Part shown: positions 24,271-36,141 of the stretch, in pieces
How the letters are laid out: every line of letters begins with the position of its first letter
Numbering within the stretch: the first letter of the stretch is position 1
Origin: Daucus carota subsp. sativus
Taxonomy: Eukaryota; Streptophyta; Magnoliopsida; Apiales; Apiaceae
Direction: 5' to 3'
Length of the DNA stretch: 64,000 bases
Assembly (NCBI RefSeq): GCF_001625215.2
Contig: NC_030387.2
Coordinates: forward strand, 39,393,606-39,457,605
Program-made: the position numbers and the translations under genes
The notes under the pieces: model-generated
What the model saw: the letters and a program-made list of their open reading frames with translations, nothing else
Told to the model about the DNA's origin: nothing
The model's database searches: none

Positions 24271-24858
24271 ATGTTTTCAAGCTCTTTCGACGAAAACTAT
24301 GCCACCTATCAGACTCATGATGGTCGGAACAGGGCCAACTCATATGAGTACAATACGCATGTTCCAAGTGCAGTACCAGTGATCCCCTATGCTCTGGTCT
24401 CGCCTTATGGTCAGTACCCAAGTCATGCTCAGTTTAGTAACATTATGGTCTATGAAGGCGAAGCACCGCGCCTGATGACTAGCCAGCACCAGAAACATCA
24501 GCAGGCTCACAAGGGCAGAGTTCATTTCGCGGAGCCTGACACAATTCAGTACCCAAATCTTGGTCAGTTCAACGAAGCATCTCCCCTCATGAATAAGCAG
24601 CACAGGCAACATCAGCATGCTCCCCAGGCTCATAAGGGCAGAGTTCATTTCGCGGAGCCTGACACAATTACTAATGATCACGCTCCACAGGCTCGTAAGG
24701 GTAGAGTTCATTTTGAAGCAGATACTAAAACTGTGGATCAGAAGAACGGGAGAGTTAAAGTTCAGCAAAATAATATTGATGCAGATGCTGATGGATTCAT
24801 TAGGCTGAAGCACAAGAATTTCGAGCTTTCCAGGTGGGAAACCTTCAAAGGCTATTAG
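24271..24858 (+). CDS. Uncharacterised protein with KGRVHFAEPDT repeats
   Basis: Single-exon frame of 195 residues; I do not recognise the family. It has no signal peptide or membrane segment and is hydrophilic and rich in His, Gln and Asn. The motif (A/R)xKGRVHFAEPDT occurs three times (about residues 80-91, 120-131 and 141-151, the last shortened to KGRVHFEADT), with His/Gln-rich linkers. The C-terminus DADADGFIRLKHKNFELSRWETFKGY is the most domain-like part. A TATA box and A/C-rich leader stand upstream, which supports a real gene. The first two repeats are near-identical in DNA, indicating recent internal duplication. Function unknown. Confidence 0.7.
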   Translation: MFSSSFDENYATYQTHDGRNRANSYEYNTHVPSAVPVIPYALVSPYGQYPSHAQFSNIMVYEGEAPRLMTSQHQKHQQAHKGRVHFAEPDTIQYPNLGQFNEASPLMNKQHRQHQHAPQAHKGRVHFAEPDTITNDHAPQARKGRVHFEADTKTVDQKNGRVKVQQNNIDADADGFIRLKHKNFELSRWETFKGY

Positions 24859-25638
24859 AGGCCGTTCTGGATTTCAAATGAAATCCAAATCAAAATTCCC
24901 AAACAGGTTATTTGATCAAATCCAGAATTTCAACTGAAATCCAGCTTCCCAAACAGACCATTAAGGTAATCAAAGGGCCAGATGATATATTTGTATTGCA
25001 GAAGTCATTTTCATCCCAGTTCAATATGAATAATGTATCAAGGTACCATATCTTGGCACTGTATATTTAACTGTTATGCCTGATTTATCTTCGAGTAAAG
25101 CATACTACTTTCTGATTCGTCGTAGAAACTATAAATCATGACAGAACAAGGAAACTGAAAATGTCATCCAACAGTTCAACAATGTAATCTTCTCTCCGAG
25201 GAACATCGTCTTTGAAATTTAGAATGACGCCTTACTAGGATCATATATTATTCAACGCCCTTTTCTATTTTACTAAAACATCTATGTGTCAGAGTGAAGA
25301 TCATCGCAGCTAGGTCACAGTTTCCATTTCGGGATTAGATTTTTTCTCAGGTTCGTCTCATGTATTCCTCATGGTTTTAAATCCTCTAGTTCTTCGAAAT
25401 TTTTCCAGAACCTTAACAAAATCTGGGACAAATATCAAAATCACTCGTTGGATTAAATATATCAAATTAGTCACGGATTTTCTAATTGATTCAATTCACT
25501 TACTAATTTAAATTTTTTATCAGGTAAATCATATTAAATTGATACAAAATTCCAATTTTATAATGACAAAGCTCATACAAATCAAATTAGTAATCGAATA
25601 GAGTCAATTTTAAAATAAACGACTAATTTGATTTACAT

Positions 25639-26052
25639 TAGGGCTGTTATTCGGTCCGGGCGAGCCGAGTTTCGAGCCGGGCATAATTCGAGCCGAGTTT
25701 TATTTAGTCGAGCCGAGCCGGCTCGTTTAAGAAAACGAGCCTAAACCTTTGCCCGAACTCGACTCGTTTATTTTCACGAGTCGAGTCGAGCTGGCTCGTT
25801 TAGTTAAACGAGCCGAGTTTAACGAGTCGGGCGAGCCGGCTCGTTTAATTTAACACTAAATCGAGCCTAAAATGCTACCCGAATCCGACTCGTTAATTTT
25901 CACGAGTCGAGCCGAGCCAGCTCGTTTAACAAAACGAGCCAAAACCTCTGCCCGAACTCGAGCTCGATTAACTAAACGAGCCGAGCCGAGCCCATCAAAA
26001 CGAGTTCGAGCCGGGCGAGCTCGCGAGCTGCCCGGATCGGATTACAGCACTA
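25639..26052. mobile_element. hAT MITE (414 bp), GC-rich
   Basis: Exact 8-bp target duplications ATTTACAT at 25631-25638 and 26053-26060. Ends TAGGGCTGTTATTCGGTCCGG and the complement of TAGTGCTGTAATCCGATCCGG. The interior is filled with cgagccgagccggctcg-type palindromic words. Confidence 0.9.
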
Positions 26053-26308
26053 ATTTACATAAAACAAGTATGGTCCTCCATATATTCCAGGAACCTTTTC
26101 AATTACCCTATGTATGACCGGATTTTCTAGTGGGAACAATCACTTTTTGTTGAGATGGAAGGCTTTTATTAGCCAAAATCTCATTAATAATCATGCCCTC
26201 TGCAGATGCACAAAAAACATGATTAGTAAAAGCCCAAGACCCATTTATAATTTACCTCCGGAGTAATTTTTATACAAACTTATTTATATGAAAACGATCA
26301 GTCACATA

Positions 26309-27238
26309 CAGTGACGGAACCAGGACTAAAAGTTAGGGGGGCTGAAATTTTTTTCGTCATACATACTTGCAAAAATAGCTTTCTCAATATACTATCATTC
26401 ATTCATGCATCTTCCATCCTATTACGCTGATAAGTATTGATTGCTTTCATAGCAAAGAAAACTCTCTCAACAGTAGCAATGACAACCAGTAAAATCATAG
26501 TTAACTCAACCAGAAGATAAACTAAGGGATAAGCAGTGTGTCTTTGTGTTTTAACCATCATGACAGAAAGATTTTCTATATTTTGAAGTTCAGATTAATC
26601 TCCACTCTCATATCATAGATAAAATTGTGTAACTGATTTGGCAACAACTCCAAGTCTAGTTAAGAGAAATCCTTTGCATAAAATTGTGCAAGGCAGACCA
26701 TTTTTGAGTTATTGAAATTTGAAAATTAATTTCTAGGATCCAAAGAGCCAATATAAAGTCAACGTGTGCCTATGACTTATGAGAACATGTCCAAAAGCTT
26801 ATTCGTATGAGCTCTTTAGCCAAAATTTGAAGAATATGGAGATGAAATGAACTCCAACAAGCTCCTAACACCTCTTCAAGAACTTAGGAGCTCTATTTGC
26901 TTCCTCAACAATGAGGAACACACTTTCCCTCTTAACTATATTTTATATTATTTTTCTAATGTACAAAGTACTCAGCATGCATCATACAGTTTGCATGATC
27001 TAGTTGCTCTGAGTGTATCTGTTTGAATGTATTTGTTAATTAGACTCTTTTTAGACTAAGTGTCTTCTCTTTTCTTCTTTTATAATAAGCCCCTCTCTAT
27101 GACATTTATAATTCAACGGGGCTAATAAAATTATATTTATATCACAAATTCAGCGGGAGCTTAAGAAAAAATATACACTGTATTTTTGAGGTTAGGGGGG
27201 ACTCTAGCATCCCCTAGCCCCTTCTGGTTCCACCACTG
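26309..27238. mobile_element. Degenerate hAT transposon (930 bp)
   Basis: Exact 8-bp target duplications GTCACATA at 26301-26308 and 27239-27246. Ends CAGTGACGGAACCAGG and the complement of CAGTGGTGGAACCAGAAGG. It retains part of a transposase on the minus strand (see 26393-26680), so it is an internally deleted or decayed autonomous copy. Confidence 0.9.
26393..26680 (-). pseudogene. hAT transposase C-terminal (dimerisation) remnant
   Basis: The reverse strand reads ...YPLVYLLVELTMIL... followed by VIATVERVFFAMKAINTYQ, the recognisable C-terminal dimerisation region of plant hAT transposases (ATVERxFSAMK). Stop codons interrupt the upstream part and the frame closes soon after. Non-functional. 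Confidence 0.75.
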
Positions 27239-28614
27239 GTCACATACCTTTAAACATTGCATAATTAATTACAAAGAGACGGCAGCAGAATAGTTAGTTG
27301 TATGAGAATGACAGGCTTATTAATTTAATTAATTTTACTTGGTACAAATAATGTCCCACCATAATACTAGTATTATTGATGGTGCTTTGTAGATGCAAGT
27401 ATCACCGTCCTCATTCCGTCACCACAAAACTCCACTTAGGAATAATTAAACATTTAATTACTTCACGCTCAAGCAAATTCTTCCAACATGTCATGTCTTT
27501 TCTTCTCAATTGTGTCCATTTCAGAGAGTTTCATCGTAGCAGTTATGGCATGTGGTGATTTGATTTTTTTTAATTATATATTTTCGAGTTCGTGCTCGTA
27601 TCGCGTTTTTAAAAAGGTTTGAATTATAAAAATTCATATTTAAATAAGAGTTGAAAATATATTTTAAAATTGAATTCAAACACGATATTATTATGCGTTT
27701 GTTCAATTTCGATCATGTATGTAGATGCCGTATGATTTTTTATTATTGAATTATTTTTTCTTGTTAAAAAAAATAAATTGAATTTAAACTTTCATTTTCA
27801 GAGTAGAATCAGAATTACGAAATAGTCACGATTAAATTAACAAATGATCAAATATAAATACAGGTGAAACTCTCCCAAAATTTAACAAATTATTTTTATA
27901 TTTTTTTACAACAGTGTTATATATATATATATCCGAATTATTGAATTTTTTATTAACTTTTAAAAAATATTTTTACCGATTTATCTATTTTACTTTGACT
28001 TAACTAAAAGTCTCTTCTAATAAATTTTTGATAAATCCTAAATCAACTGATAAACCGATTGTTTTCTGTTCCCGCTGATTGATCACTCCTGATTCCCAAA
28101 ATTTTCAACCTCTGAGCATGATTAGTGACTGAGGACGTGGACTAATTCGATTCTTAAACATCTTTACAAAAGTCCCACGTATGACTTTTTGTTAATTAAA
28201 CACAAAACACACTTATTAAATCTTAACAAGACAAGGAAACACTGAAATGCATCCAGCCACTTGCAAAAGCTTCCAGGCCTATCCTACTCAACTGTGACTG
28301 TAAAGAAAAGGAGGATGACTCTGTTCTCAACTGTATCCATTAGCCACGTGTCAGCTCTGTATTGACCAGCTTGTTGTGTGTTCGAAAAGCTTGCTTTTTC
28401 TTCAATGGCCAGCCCCATGTAGATAGCTTTTCAACATATCAAATCACTTGCAACGTACCATCATTCTCTCCTTTTGAATATTTTATTATTCACAAGAGAA
28501 AAAAATGAAACACCCCTTAAAGTTCTTGTTTATTTAACTTAGTGAAGGAGTATTAGTATTATTAAATAATTGTTTTCTTACATATATATTTGGGATTTTG
28601 ATTTTTGAAGACAG

Positions 28615-30590
28615 ATGGAGTTCTGGGCTTCAAGGGTTCACTCTGCCAAGAGCTTTTCTGCAGTTCACTCTGCTCACCTTAACAACTCAGGTATGTTTCT
28701 GGTATTATATTTCGGTACAATTCATCTACTAAAAGGCAAAAAAGGGTATTCTTGATTCTAGATTCTTGATTTTATTTTACTTTTTTGTTTTAGATCCAGT
28801 TTTATAAATTTCAAGATTTTCTTTAGTTAAAGACTTATAGCTCATGAATTTACTGAGTTTGCATAGAATTGCATATTTGATGTTAGCAATCAGCTTGAGT
28901 GATAAACCCTTTTGAGGGTTTGACAGAAAGGTGCAATCTTTATGTTGCACAGTAGCTAACTTTACTCTCTGTAGTTACTATACTTTATTAGTTTACTTCA
29001 TGAGTTCATCTATGTATATATTCTTATAGTTTTTGTTGCTATGAATCTAGTTGTTTACTTGTTAGTTACTATCAGATCTTGTGACCTGGTTGAAGTAAAG
29101 ATTAATGGACCAGATGATTGATTAATTGCAGATGATATGGGAGATGATGATATGAGAGCTTGGTTTCCTTGCCCCTTCTGTTATGTGGATATCGAGGTTC
29201 AGGCAATTTGTGTCCATCTACAAGAAGAACACTGCTTTGACCTAAGAAACGCGGTACTGCTAGTAGTTTGTTATACTATGCATACTTTATCATTCGTGAT
29301 GTATGTATGCCAGTTTCATCTGTCATTGGTTGATTCAGAAGTTTATAGCATCTACAGATTTGATGCATATATGCGTTAAGATTTTTCGCCACTTTCAAGT
29401 TAGCATTGACATTGAGTGTCTTAAGAAATTTAAAATAGAACAAGAAGTATTGTTGTCCTAGTAGTGTGATATCTCAGTGGATTGATTCATGTTACTTGAG
29501 CGTGAATTTCTTCTACCAAGGCAATGTTGATGATCATTTTCACAGCTGATACGCTTATAATTGTTTTACAGGTTTGTCCGATTTGTGCTGCAAATCTGGG
29601 GAAAGATGCCACAGCACATTTCACAACTCAGCATGCTCATTTGGTTGAGGTTTGATATTGCACCAGACAACATCTGATTCACTGTATAAAACATGTGTAA
29701 AGTTTCATATTTTTGTTTTCAGCGGAGAAGAAAGTCCCAAAAATCGGGTTCATGGAGTAACAATTCAATGGGGCCTAGCAAGAACATGCGAGAAATGAAC
29801 TCATATTATAGTCAACAACAGATGAATGGTAGAGGTCATATGCATGAAAGTGTACCTGATCCGCTCCTCTCACCATTTCTGTGCACTATACCTTTGCCTG
29901 ATCAAGAAACTAAGGTAGAGGTAGATGCAGATATATCCCGCACTTCTGAATTAACCACCTCTGAGGCTACAAGGTACTAGCACTTCTGCTTACGAATGCT
30001 ATTCTCTCTGCTATCTTGTGTTTGCAGCTTGTATACTCTATCATATGGCATTCAGAACCCGAAAGTCCATATTTGTAAATTCTACTGATTAGCATCTAGC
30101 ATAGATAAATTCATGAACTTTGCATAGAACATTCCAGCTACTCTTTGTAGAAGGGTATAGTTATACAACATAATTTTTCTCGTGTTATTGCTAACCATGT
30201 CAATAGATTACATGAAGATATGATGTGGTTGATGTAACAAACTGAGTGTGAATTTCTGTTGAGGATAGAACATAGCAGTCGGCTATATATTTTTGTCATC
30301 TTTTATATTTGTATATGATTCTTTTGTGTTAAGTCTTCATTTTTTAATCTATGGTAATTATTTAGATACGGATCATTCATATATGTAGCGGCAAGTCAGT
30401 TTAATTTGTAGATAACAGAGATGAACACACACATCGTGTAGTCTTAGATGGAGTAACAGAGCTCTAACCTTTCGTTCCATTATGCAGCACTAAGTCCGCT
30501 GTATTAGATGAAGCTCAAGAACAGGATTACAGAGAGCGGACACAGCGTGCTGCATTCACTCAGCAGTTGATCTTGTCCACCATATTTTAG
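28615..30590 (+). CDS. Di19: Di19-family zinc-finger protein
   Basis: Nuclear protein of the plant Di19 (drought-induced 19) family, whose members take part in dehydration, salt, light or ABA responses. Exons: 28615-28690, 29132-29253, 29572-29649, 29723-29973 and 30488-30590, giving 209 residues. Two atypical Cys2/His2 fingers are visible: Cys39, Cys42, His54, His59, and Cys68, Cys71 with His82 and His87. The basic RRRKSQK that follows is a likely nuclear signal. The C-terminal part is the usual Di19 tail, ending ...AAFTQQLILSTIF. Length and exon layout fit the family. The start codon is the one giving EFWASRVHSAK, typical of the family N-terminus. Confidence 0.94.
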
Positions 30591-31471
30591 TCTGTCCGAC
30601 ACCCTCTGCAGAATGTTTCCAGATTTGTGCCCGAGTCTGAATTTTACTTCATAATCTTCAGTCACTTTCCTGCTGCACATTACCTCGAGATGCATCAACG
30701 TTCATCGATTTCCCTATGAAGCAGCCATATAATGTCTGTTAAAATCAACAACAATGTATATCTACAAAGTCCAAAGTAGTATCATGCATCTAATCTTCGA
30801 ATGCTCTTGTAATTCCTAGTCTTACTATAGTAATACTCTAATTCCAAAGTCTCTCCACTCTCCAGTGATGTATGAATGCAGCTGTTTCTATATAGCTTAA
30901 AGATGAATTAGCCTCTTTCTACAGTTTAAGAGTTGGAAGAACTGCAGTCGTATAAAATCTGACTATTTTGTAAATATTATTTGAAGAAAGTACTTGCAAG
31001 ATTAAAAGAAATTTCAAATTATCATTTTTATAACTCTGAACAATAATAATTAACTAATTAAAGTGGAATATATTTGAAATTAATTGTCATACAAGAACCT
31101 TGTTTCTTTGTTTATATTTCTCCAAAAAAAAAAAAAAAGGTTAAAATTTTATATTCAATTTTTATTCAGTATCCTAAAAATTCTCGATTAATTCTTAAAA
31201 AAAATTCACCGTTTCACCAATTACATTCCGATTTTACTAAAATTTCCTGATTTATTTTAAAAAACTCCAATAACTCCGGAATCAATATGTCAACCAATTA
31301 GTGTTCCGATTCTCGATTTTAAGATCATGCTCTTTTATTCTATATACTTACACCACACCACCACTATTTGTGTACAAACTTCAACACGTAGAATTGCTGC
31401 TTAAATTTCCATGCCCCAAAGTTAAATGAAAGAGACCCCCAGTTATATGAAGACAAGATGAAACATCAGCA

Positions 31472-31640
31472 ATGGCCATGGCAACTGGAGGAGGCACACA
31501 GTTTGGGTTCTTAGACTGCAAAAACATCCAGGATGAAGCTGGGGTGAAATTTAGTGGAGGTCCGAACCGACTGATGTTGAAGAATCAGCGGATGAGTTGG
31601 AACTTGCAGAAATATTTTCATACTTTATGTTCATAATATA
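31472..31640 (+). other. Small open frame ending at the duplication boundary
   Basis: About 55 codons from the ATG at 31472 (MAMATGGGTQFGFLDCKNIQ...) to a stop at about 31638. The frame closes within ~10 bases of where the segmental duplication begins, so it may be the 5' piece of a gene cut by the rearrangement. I do not recognise it and it may be chance. Confidence 0.25.
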
Positions 31641-32408
31641 GCCAGCCATTATATAGCCATCCATGTATAGATTATACAGCTGAACAGAATCCCCCAATAA
31701 CAAAGATGGGCATGTATATCATTATTTGTGAGCAAATTGCAATGAAAGTGTGACATCCAAAATATTTCACAAGTAAGAAGTCACAGTTAAGCATACAAAT
31801 TATTACTTACTGAAGTCACAGAAGTAGATAGATTTCACAAGTAAGAAGTCACAGTTAAGCATACAAGTAAGAAGTCACAGTAATTACTTACTGAAGTTGA
31901 GATTGGATACCATGGACCCATGATCAAAACAGAAGTAACAATAAGTAGATAGATTTCTACGAGGCAAATCGCAATGTGAAATAGTACTGATGATCATTAA
32001 AATGCCATTTGCAGTTGCAGATATATTGATGACTTATTAAATATGTAGCTACGCAAGTGATTGTTATGTTCAATACACCCCCGGTCTATAACTTCTCCGC
32101 GGATAAAAGTTGTAGAACTACCCGACTTTTAATAGAGCAGCATCAGCATCTCAAGTAGCTAAACAACACTGAAAAGGCTGAAACTAAGAAAGAAAGTTAA
32201 AACAATTAATTTGAACATGAGATAGTACAATCCAACTAAAAGGAGTGCTAAGAAATGAGAAATCAAGAACCAGACTCGTTGCTGCATATGTAACATTGGA
32301 TCCAGCATGTTTAAGAGACAAGGGGCAAAACTAATTTCAAAAAAGAAAAAAGACAAAAGATTGAAGCTTTGAATCACCCAAAAGTGAAGGCCATCCCACC
32401 AAGTTCAA

Positions 32409-33836
32409 TCACTCAATAATGGCATTAATAACTCCAGCACCAACAGTCTTTCCTCCTTCTCTAATAGCAAACCTCATTCCTTGCTCACAAGCAATCGGCA
32501 CAATAAGCTCCACAACCATCTTCACACGGTCACCAGGCATAACCATTTTCGACTCTTCATCCTTCTCATTCTTAATAGTAGTCACTTTCCCAGTGACATC
32601 TGTAGTTCTCATGTAAAACTGAGGCCTGTATCCAGTGAAAAAAGGTGAATGCCTCCCACCTTCATCCTTCTTCAAAATATATACAATCGCCTCAAACTTT
32701 GTATGAGGTGTAATCGATCCAGGCTTAGCCAAAACCATCCCTCTCTGGATATCAATCTTCTGAATACCTCTTAACAACAACCCGACATTATCACCAGCCA
32801 AAGCCTCATCAAGAAACTTCTGAAACATTTCAACTCCAGTCACTGTTGTACCCCTAGTATCCTTCAACCCCACAATATCAACGGTCTCCCCAACCTTAAT
32901 CGTCCCTCTCTCAACACGACCAGTGGCAACAGTCCCACGTCCCGTGATCGAAAAAACATCCTCAATTGCCATTAAGAAGGGCAACTCAGTCTGCCTCTGT
33001 GGAATAGGAATATAACTATCAACATTATCCATCAAAGCATAAATCTTGTCAACCCACTCATTGTCCCCTCTCTTAATCGCGGGATTCTCCATCAGTGCTT
33101 CCAATGCCAACAATGCTGATCCTGACACAATTGGAATATCATCCCCTGGAAACTCATACTTATTCAATTCCTCCCTAACCTCCAACTCCACAAGCTCCAA
33201 AAGCTCGGCATCATCAACCTGATCCTCTTTATTCAAGAAAACAACCATATTCGGAACCCCCACTTGTTTCGCCAACAAAATGTGTTCTTTAGTCTGTGGC
33301 ATTGGCCCATCAGCACCCGAAACCACTAAAATCGCTCCGTCCATCTGCGCAGCCCCTGTAATCATATTCTTGACATAATCAGCATGCCCTGGACAATCCA
33401 CATGAGCATAATGCCTACTCTCAGTCTCATACTCAACAGTAGCTGTATTAATAGTAATCCCACGCGCTCTCTCCTCAGGAGCAGCATCAATTTCATCGTA
33501 CTTCTTGGGTGCAGACCCTCCCATAGCAGCAAGCGCCATGGTCAACGCAGCAGTCAGAGTGGTTTTCCCATGGTCAACGTGCCCAATTGTGCCTATATTG
33601 ATATGGGGTTTCTTCCTTTCGAATTTCCCACGCGCTGCGCGTACGGTCAGCCTGGTGGCGCGTGAGCGAAACGGGGAGGTGGGTGTTTGAAATTGGGAGG
33701 ACAACGTTGATGGGTTGGCGAGAAAAGAGGAGGTGAGGATAAATTTCCGTGAACTTGTCGGAGAAAAGGCGGAATTAGGGTTAGGGTTTGCAGGGTTTAT
33801 GAGGTTTATAGAAGAAGATAGAGCTGAAATCGCCAT
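32409..33836 (-). CDS. TUFA: Plastid translation elongation factor EF-Tu, nuclear gene (left copy)
   Basis: GTPase that delivers aminoacyl-tRNA to the plastid ribosome. Intronless, 475 residues. The first ~67 residues are Ser/Thr/Asn-rich without acidic residues, a plastid transit peptide, with the mature part starting around [24 protein letters not shown]-binding motifs: GHVDHGKT (85-92), DCPGH, NKED and SGSALL, followed by domains 2 and 3 ending [13 protein letters not shown] chose the ATG at 33836 (MAISAL), which matches other plant EF-Tu precursors; an upstream in-frame ATG at 33896 would add 20 residues. As far as I can read by eye, the coding sequence is identical to the copy at 37588-39018 except for one missing Ser codon. 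Confidence 0.96.
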   Translation of the reverse strand: MAISALSSSINLINPANPNPNSAFSPTSSRKFILTSSFLANPSTLSSQFQTPTSPFRSRATRLTVRAARGKFERKKPHINIGTIGHVDHGKTTLTAALTMALAAMGGSAPKKYDEIDAAPEERARGITINTATVEYETESRHYAHVDCPGHADYVKNMITGAAQMDGAILVVSGADGPMPQTKEHILLAKQVGVPNMVVFLNKEDQVDDAELLELVELEVREELNKYEFPGDDIPIVSGSALLALEALMENPAIKRGDNEWVDKIYALMDNVDSYIPIPQRQTELPFLMAIEDVFSITGRGTVATGRVERGTIKVGETVDIVGLKDTRGTTVTGVEMFQKFLDEALAGDNVGLLLRGIQKIDIQRGMVLAKPGSITPHTKFEAIVYILKKDEGGRHSPFFTGYRPQFYMRTTDVTGKVTTIKNEKDEESKMVMPGDRVKMVVELIVPIACEQGMRFAIREGGKTVGAGVINAIIE

Positions 33837-34525
33837 TTTTGCTTCCAGCAAACAAGAGGGGTTTGGAGAATTTTGGGAGAGATGAGATAATAACAAGGAG
33901 ATTGTGTGTTTTGTGTGAGTGTGTGTTCTCCTTTATCTATCTACAACACAACATTTTGTATCTATAGTCTGTAGAGATACAATTTCTAACCTCATATCTC
34001 ACCCTATCCACTTTCACAATTTCAAGATAACATTTTCATTTTTACTGTTTTTCTAAAATTAAATAAATAAATTACAAAAAAAAAATAAACAAACAAGAGA
34101 TTTGGGAAGAGTTTGCTATGTGTTCAGAGTGAATTTATGGTTTGTAGAAATTTTCATTATAAATATTTATTTTTCTACTCCAAGTGTTCATGAAAGGCAC
34201 TAGTTGATTTCTAAATGCTTTGGTTTTTTAAGTTGTTTGTGACATGTTCTTTGATGTTTCAGTTTTGCTAAATCTCTGGCTCTCTTGGAAATTTTTGTGG
34301 TTGTTGAAGTGCATTTGTGTCGCTCTGTAAACTACATGCTACTCCAACCAACAAGTGAAATTATATCTGATAAAGCCATCAAATCCCAAAAATAAATTTT
34401 TTGTAATCAATACTTCTGCAGAGAATATTGGATACAACTTGATATAACTCTATAAAGCTCGTATTGATTCATTTAAATAAGATCATGGTGCAGATAATGA
34501 CATTATTGTGAGCCGGTGAACCATT

Positions 34526-34697
34526 TCATAGCAATCTGCCTTGCCACCCGAAAGACTGAATCCAGTTCTGTACCTCCTGGAGGCACACATCTAACTTGTT
34601 CTTAAGCGGATTCAGTCTATCCCTAAGATAGTAGAGTTTAGCCCTCCTCACTTTCTTCTTGTCCAGCACCTTTATCTCCTTTATATTAGGCGAATAC
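34526..34697 (-). pseudogene. Orphan last exon of ribosomal protein L19 (duplicated fragment)
   Basis: Encodes [18 protein letters not shown]...LNPLKNK like exon 5 of the complete gene at 39730-42267, with its acceptor AG still present at 34698-34699. No other L19 exon occurs in this copy. The normal stop codon TAA is changed to TTA, so the frame runs 17 codons further to a TGA at 34526-34528. Without upstream exons or a start it should be non-functional. Confidence 0.88.
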
Positions 34698-36141
34698 CTG
34701 CACCAGACACCCTATTTGGTCACCAAGTGCAGGAATGTCAAAGAAAAGATGTAATCAAAGCACAGAACCAAAATCCTTAAGTGCTTTTAATTATTATGTG
34801 AACAGGTTCACATAATCAAGCAAAAGACTTGCAGCAACAAGCATGTCCAAGTAAATATACAATCAGTAATGTATTAATCTTTGAAGGTGAGAGGCCATAT
34901 CTAACTTTGTAAATTGAATTGTACATCAAGTATATTTAAACAGAACAGCTAGTACTTGGTAACTAGAAGACTATCACTTTCAAAAAACTGGTACACCTCA
35001 TGATATATGTTACAGTTCATCGAGTTCTTTTGTAACCAACTCTTAACATGACAATATCACTAAGTTCTGTCAATTCACAAGATACGATGAAAGGCAAGAA
35101 GAGTAGTTGCATTGTAGATGCTGTAAGATGATAAATTAATTCAAGGGTCACAGAATAGTCTCGCTTAGCAGCAATTCGCCATATTTCATTTGTTATTACT
35201 ATTACATATACACCACCAGAGTTGAGCATGAGCAAGTAAGAATTTTAACACTGAGAGGAGAAAAAACGTATTTCAGTGGACTAAAGCTAATAAATATTCA
35301 TAGAGAGAAGTTCTGCATGAGTAGGTTTCACCTTATAAGAACTCTCGCAAACCATTATATTGTGTTTGGTTGGATAATTTGGAATGGACTGGATGATGGA
35401 TTGAATTAAAGGGAAGTAATGGAGGAAGGACGCAAGATTTGAAAATAAGATAATTCACTGTTATGAGATTTGGGAAGAGAACAGGGATGAGGGAAACAGC
35501 TTCCAGATAGACTGAAAACTTTTGCAACCTTTTGAAAAGCATTTATATTAACTAAATAACTAATAGCACTGAAGAAGCCATCTGCAGTATAACAGAATTC
35601 ATATACACCACTTACCTAGACACACAGAGCAACTCAAGTCATCGAAAATAATACAAGAAAGTCCGCGGCAGCCCCAGAAAAGCAGACAAGCATACTGTAT
35701 TTTCATAATATAGCCAGCCATTATAAAGTCATCCATGTATAGATTATACAGCTGAACAGAATCCCACAATAACAAAGAAGGGCATGTATATCATTATTTG
35801 TGAGCAAATTGCAATGAAACTGTGACATCCAAAATATTTCAGTAACAGTTATGCATACAAATTATTAGTTAATTCTTGCTGAAGTTGAGATTGGATACCA
35901 TGGACCCATGATCAAAACAGAAGTAACAATAAGTAGACAGATTTCTATGAGGCAAATCACAATGTGAAGTAGTACAGATAATCATTAAATGCCATTTGCA
36001 GTTGCAGATATACCGGTGACTTGTTGAATATGTAGCTAAGCAAGTGATTTTATGTTCAATACACTCCTGATCTATAACTTCTCCACGGAGAATAGTTGTA
36101 GAACTACATAACTTTTAAGAGAGCAGCATCAGCATCTCAAG

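Larger units (their letters stand above)
24860..28600. other. Intergenic region with two hAT elements
   Basis: After the gene at 24271, 24870-24960 contains a short loose inverted or duplicated segment (tttcaaatgaaatcca / tttcaactgaaatcca). Two hAT elements occupy 25639-26052 and 26309-27238. 27250-28600 is AT-rich with no supported gene; its last 300 bases are probably the Di19 promoter and leader. Confidence 0.6.
31630..35600. repeat. Segmental duplication, left copy
   Basis: From ttcataatatagccagcc (31630) it matches the sequence from 35702 onward through the EF-Tu gene and the last L19 exon. There is an unmatched stretch about 34795-35480, and homology resumes at about 35490 (cagcttccagatagact...) until the middle of what is an L19 intron in the right copy. 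A local repeat of about 35 bp (tttcacaagtaagaagtcacag...) at 31767-31880 is specific to this copy. Confidence 0.9.

Noticed and set aside
25872-26117. Arg/Ala-rich open frame in the hAT MITE
   Set aside because: Product of the cgagccg repeats, extending across the element boundary.
29137-29379. Independent 80-residue zinc-finger protein
   Set aside because: It is Di19 exon 2 read through into its intron.
33384-33690. Plus-strand open frames inside the EF-Tu genes (also 38563-38869 and the pair at 32419/37598)
   Set aside because: Antisense shadows of a long conserved coding sequence.
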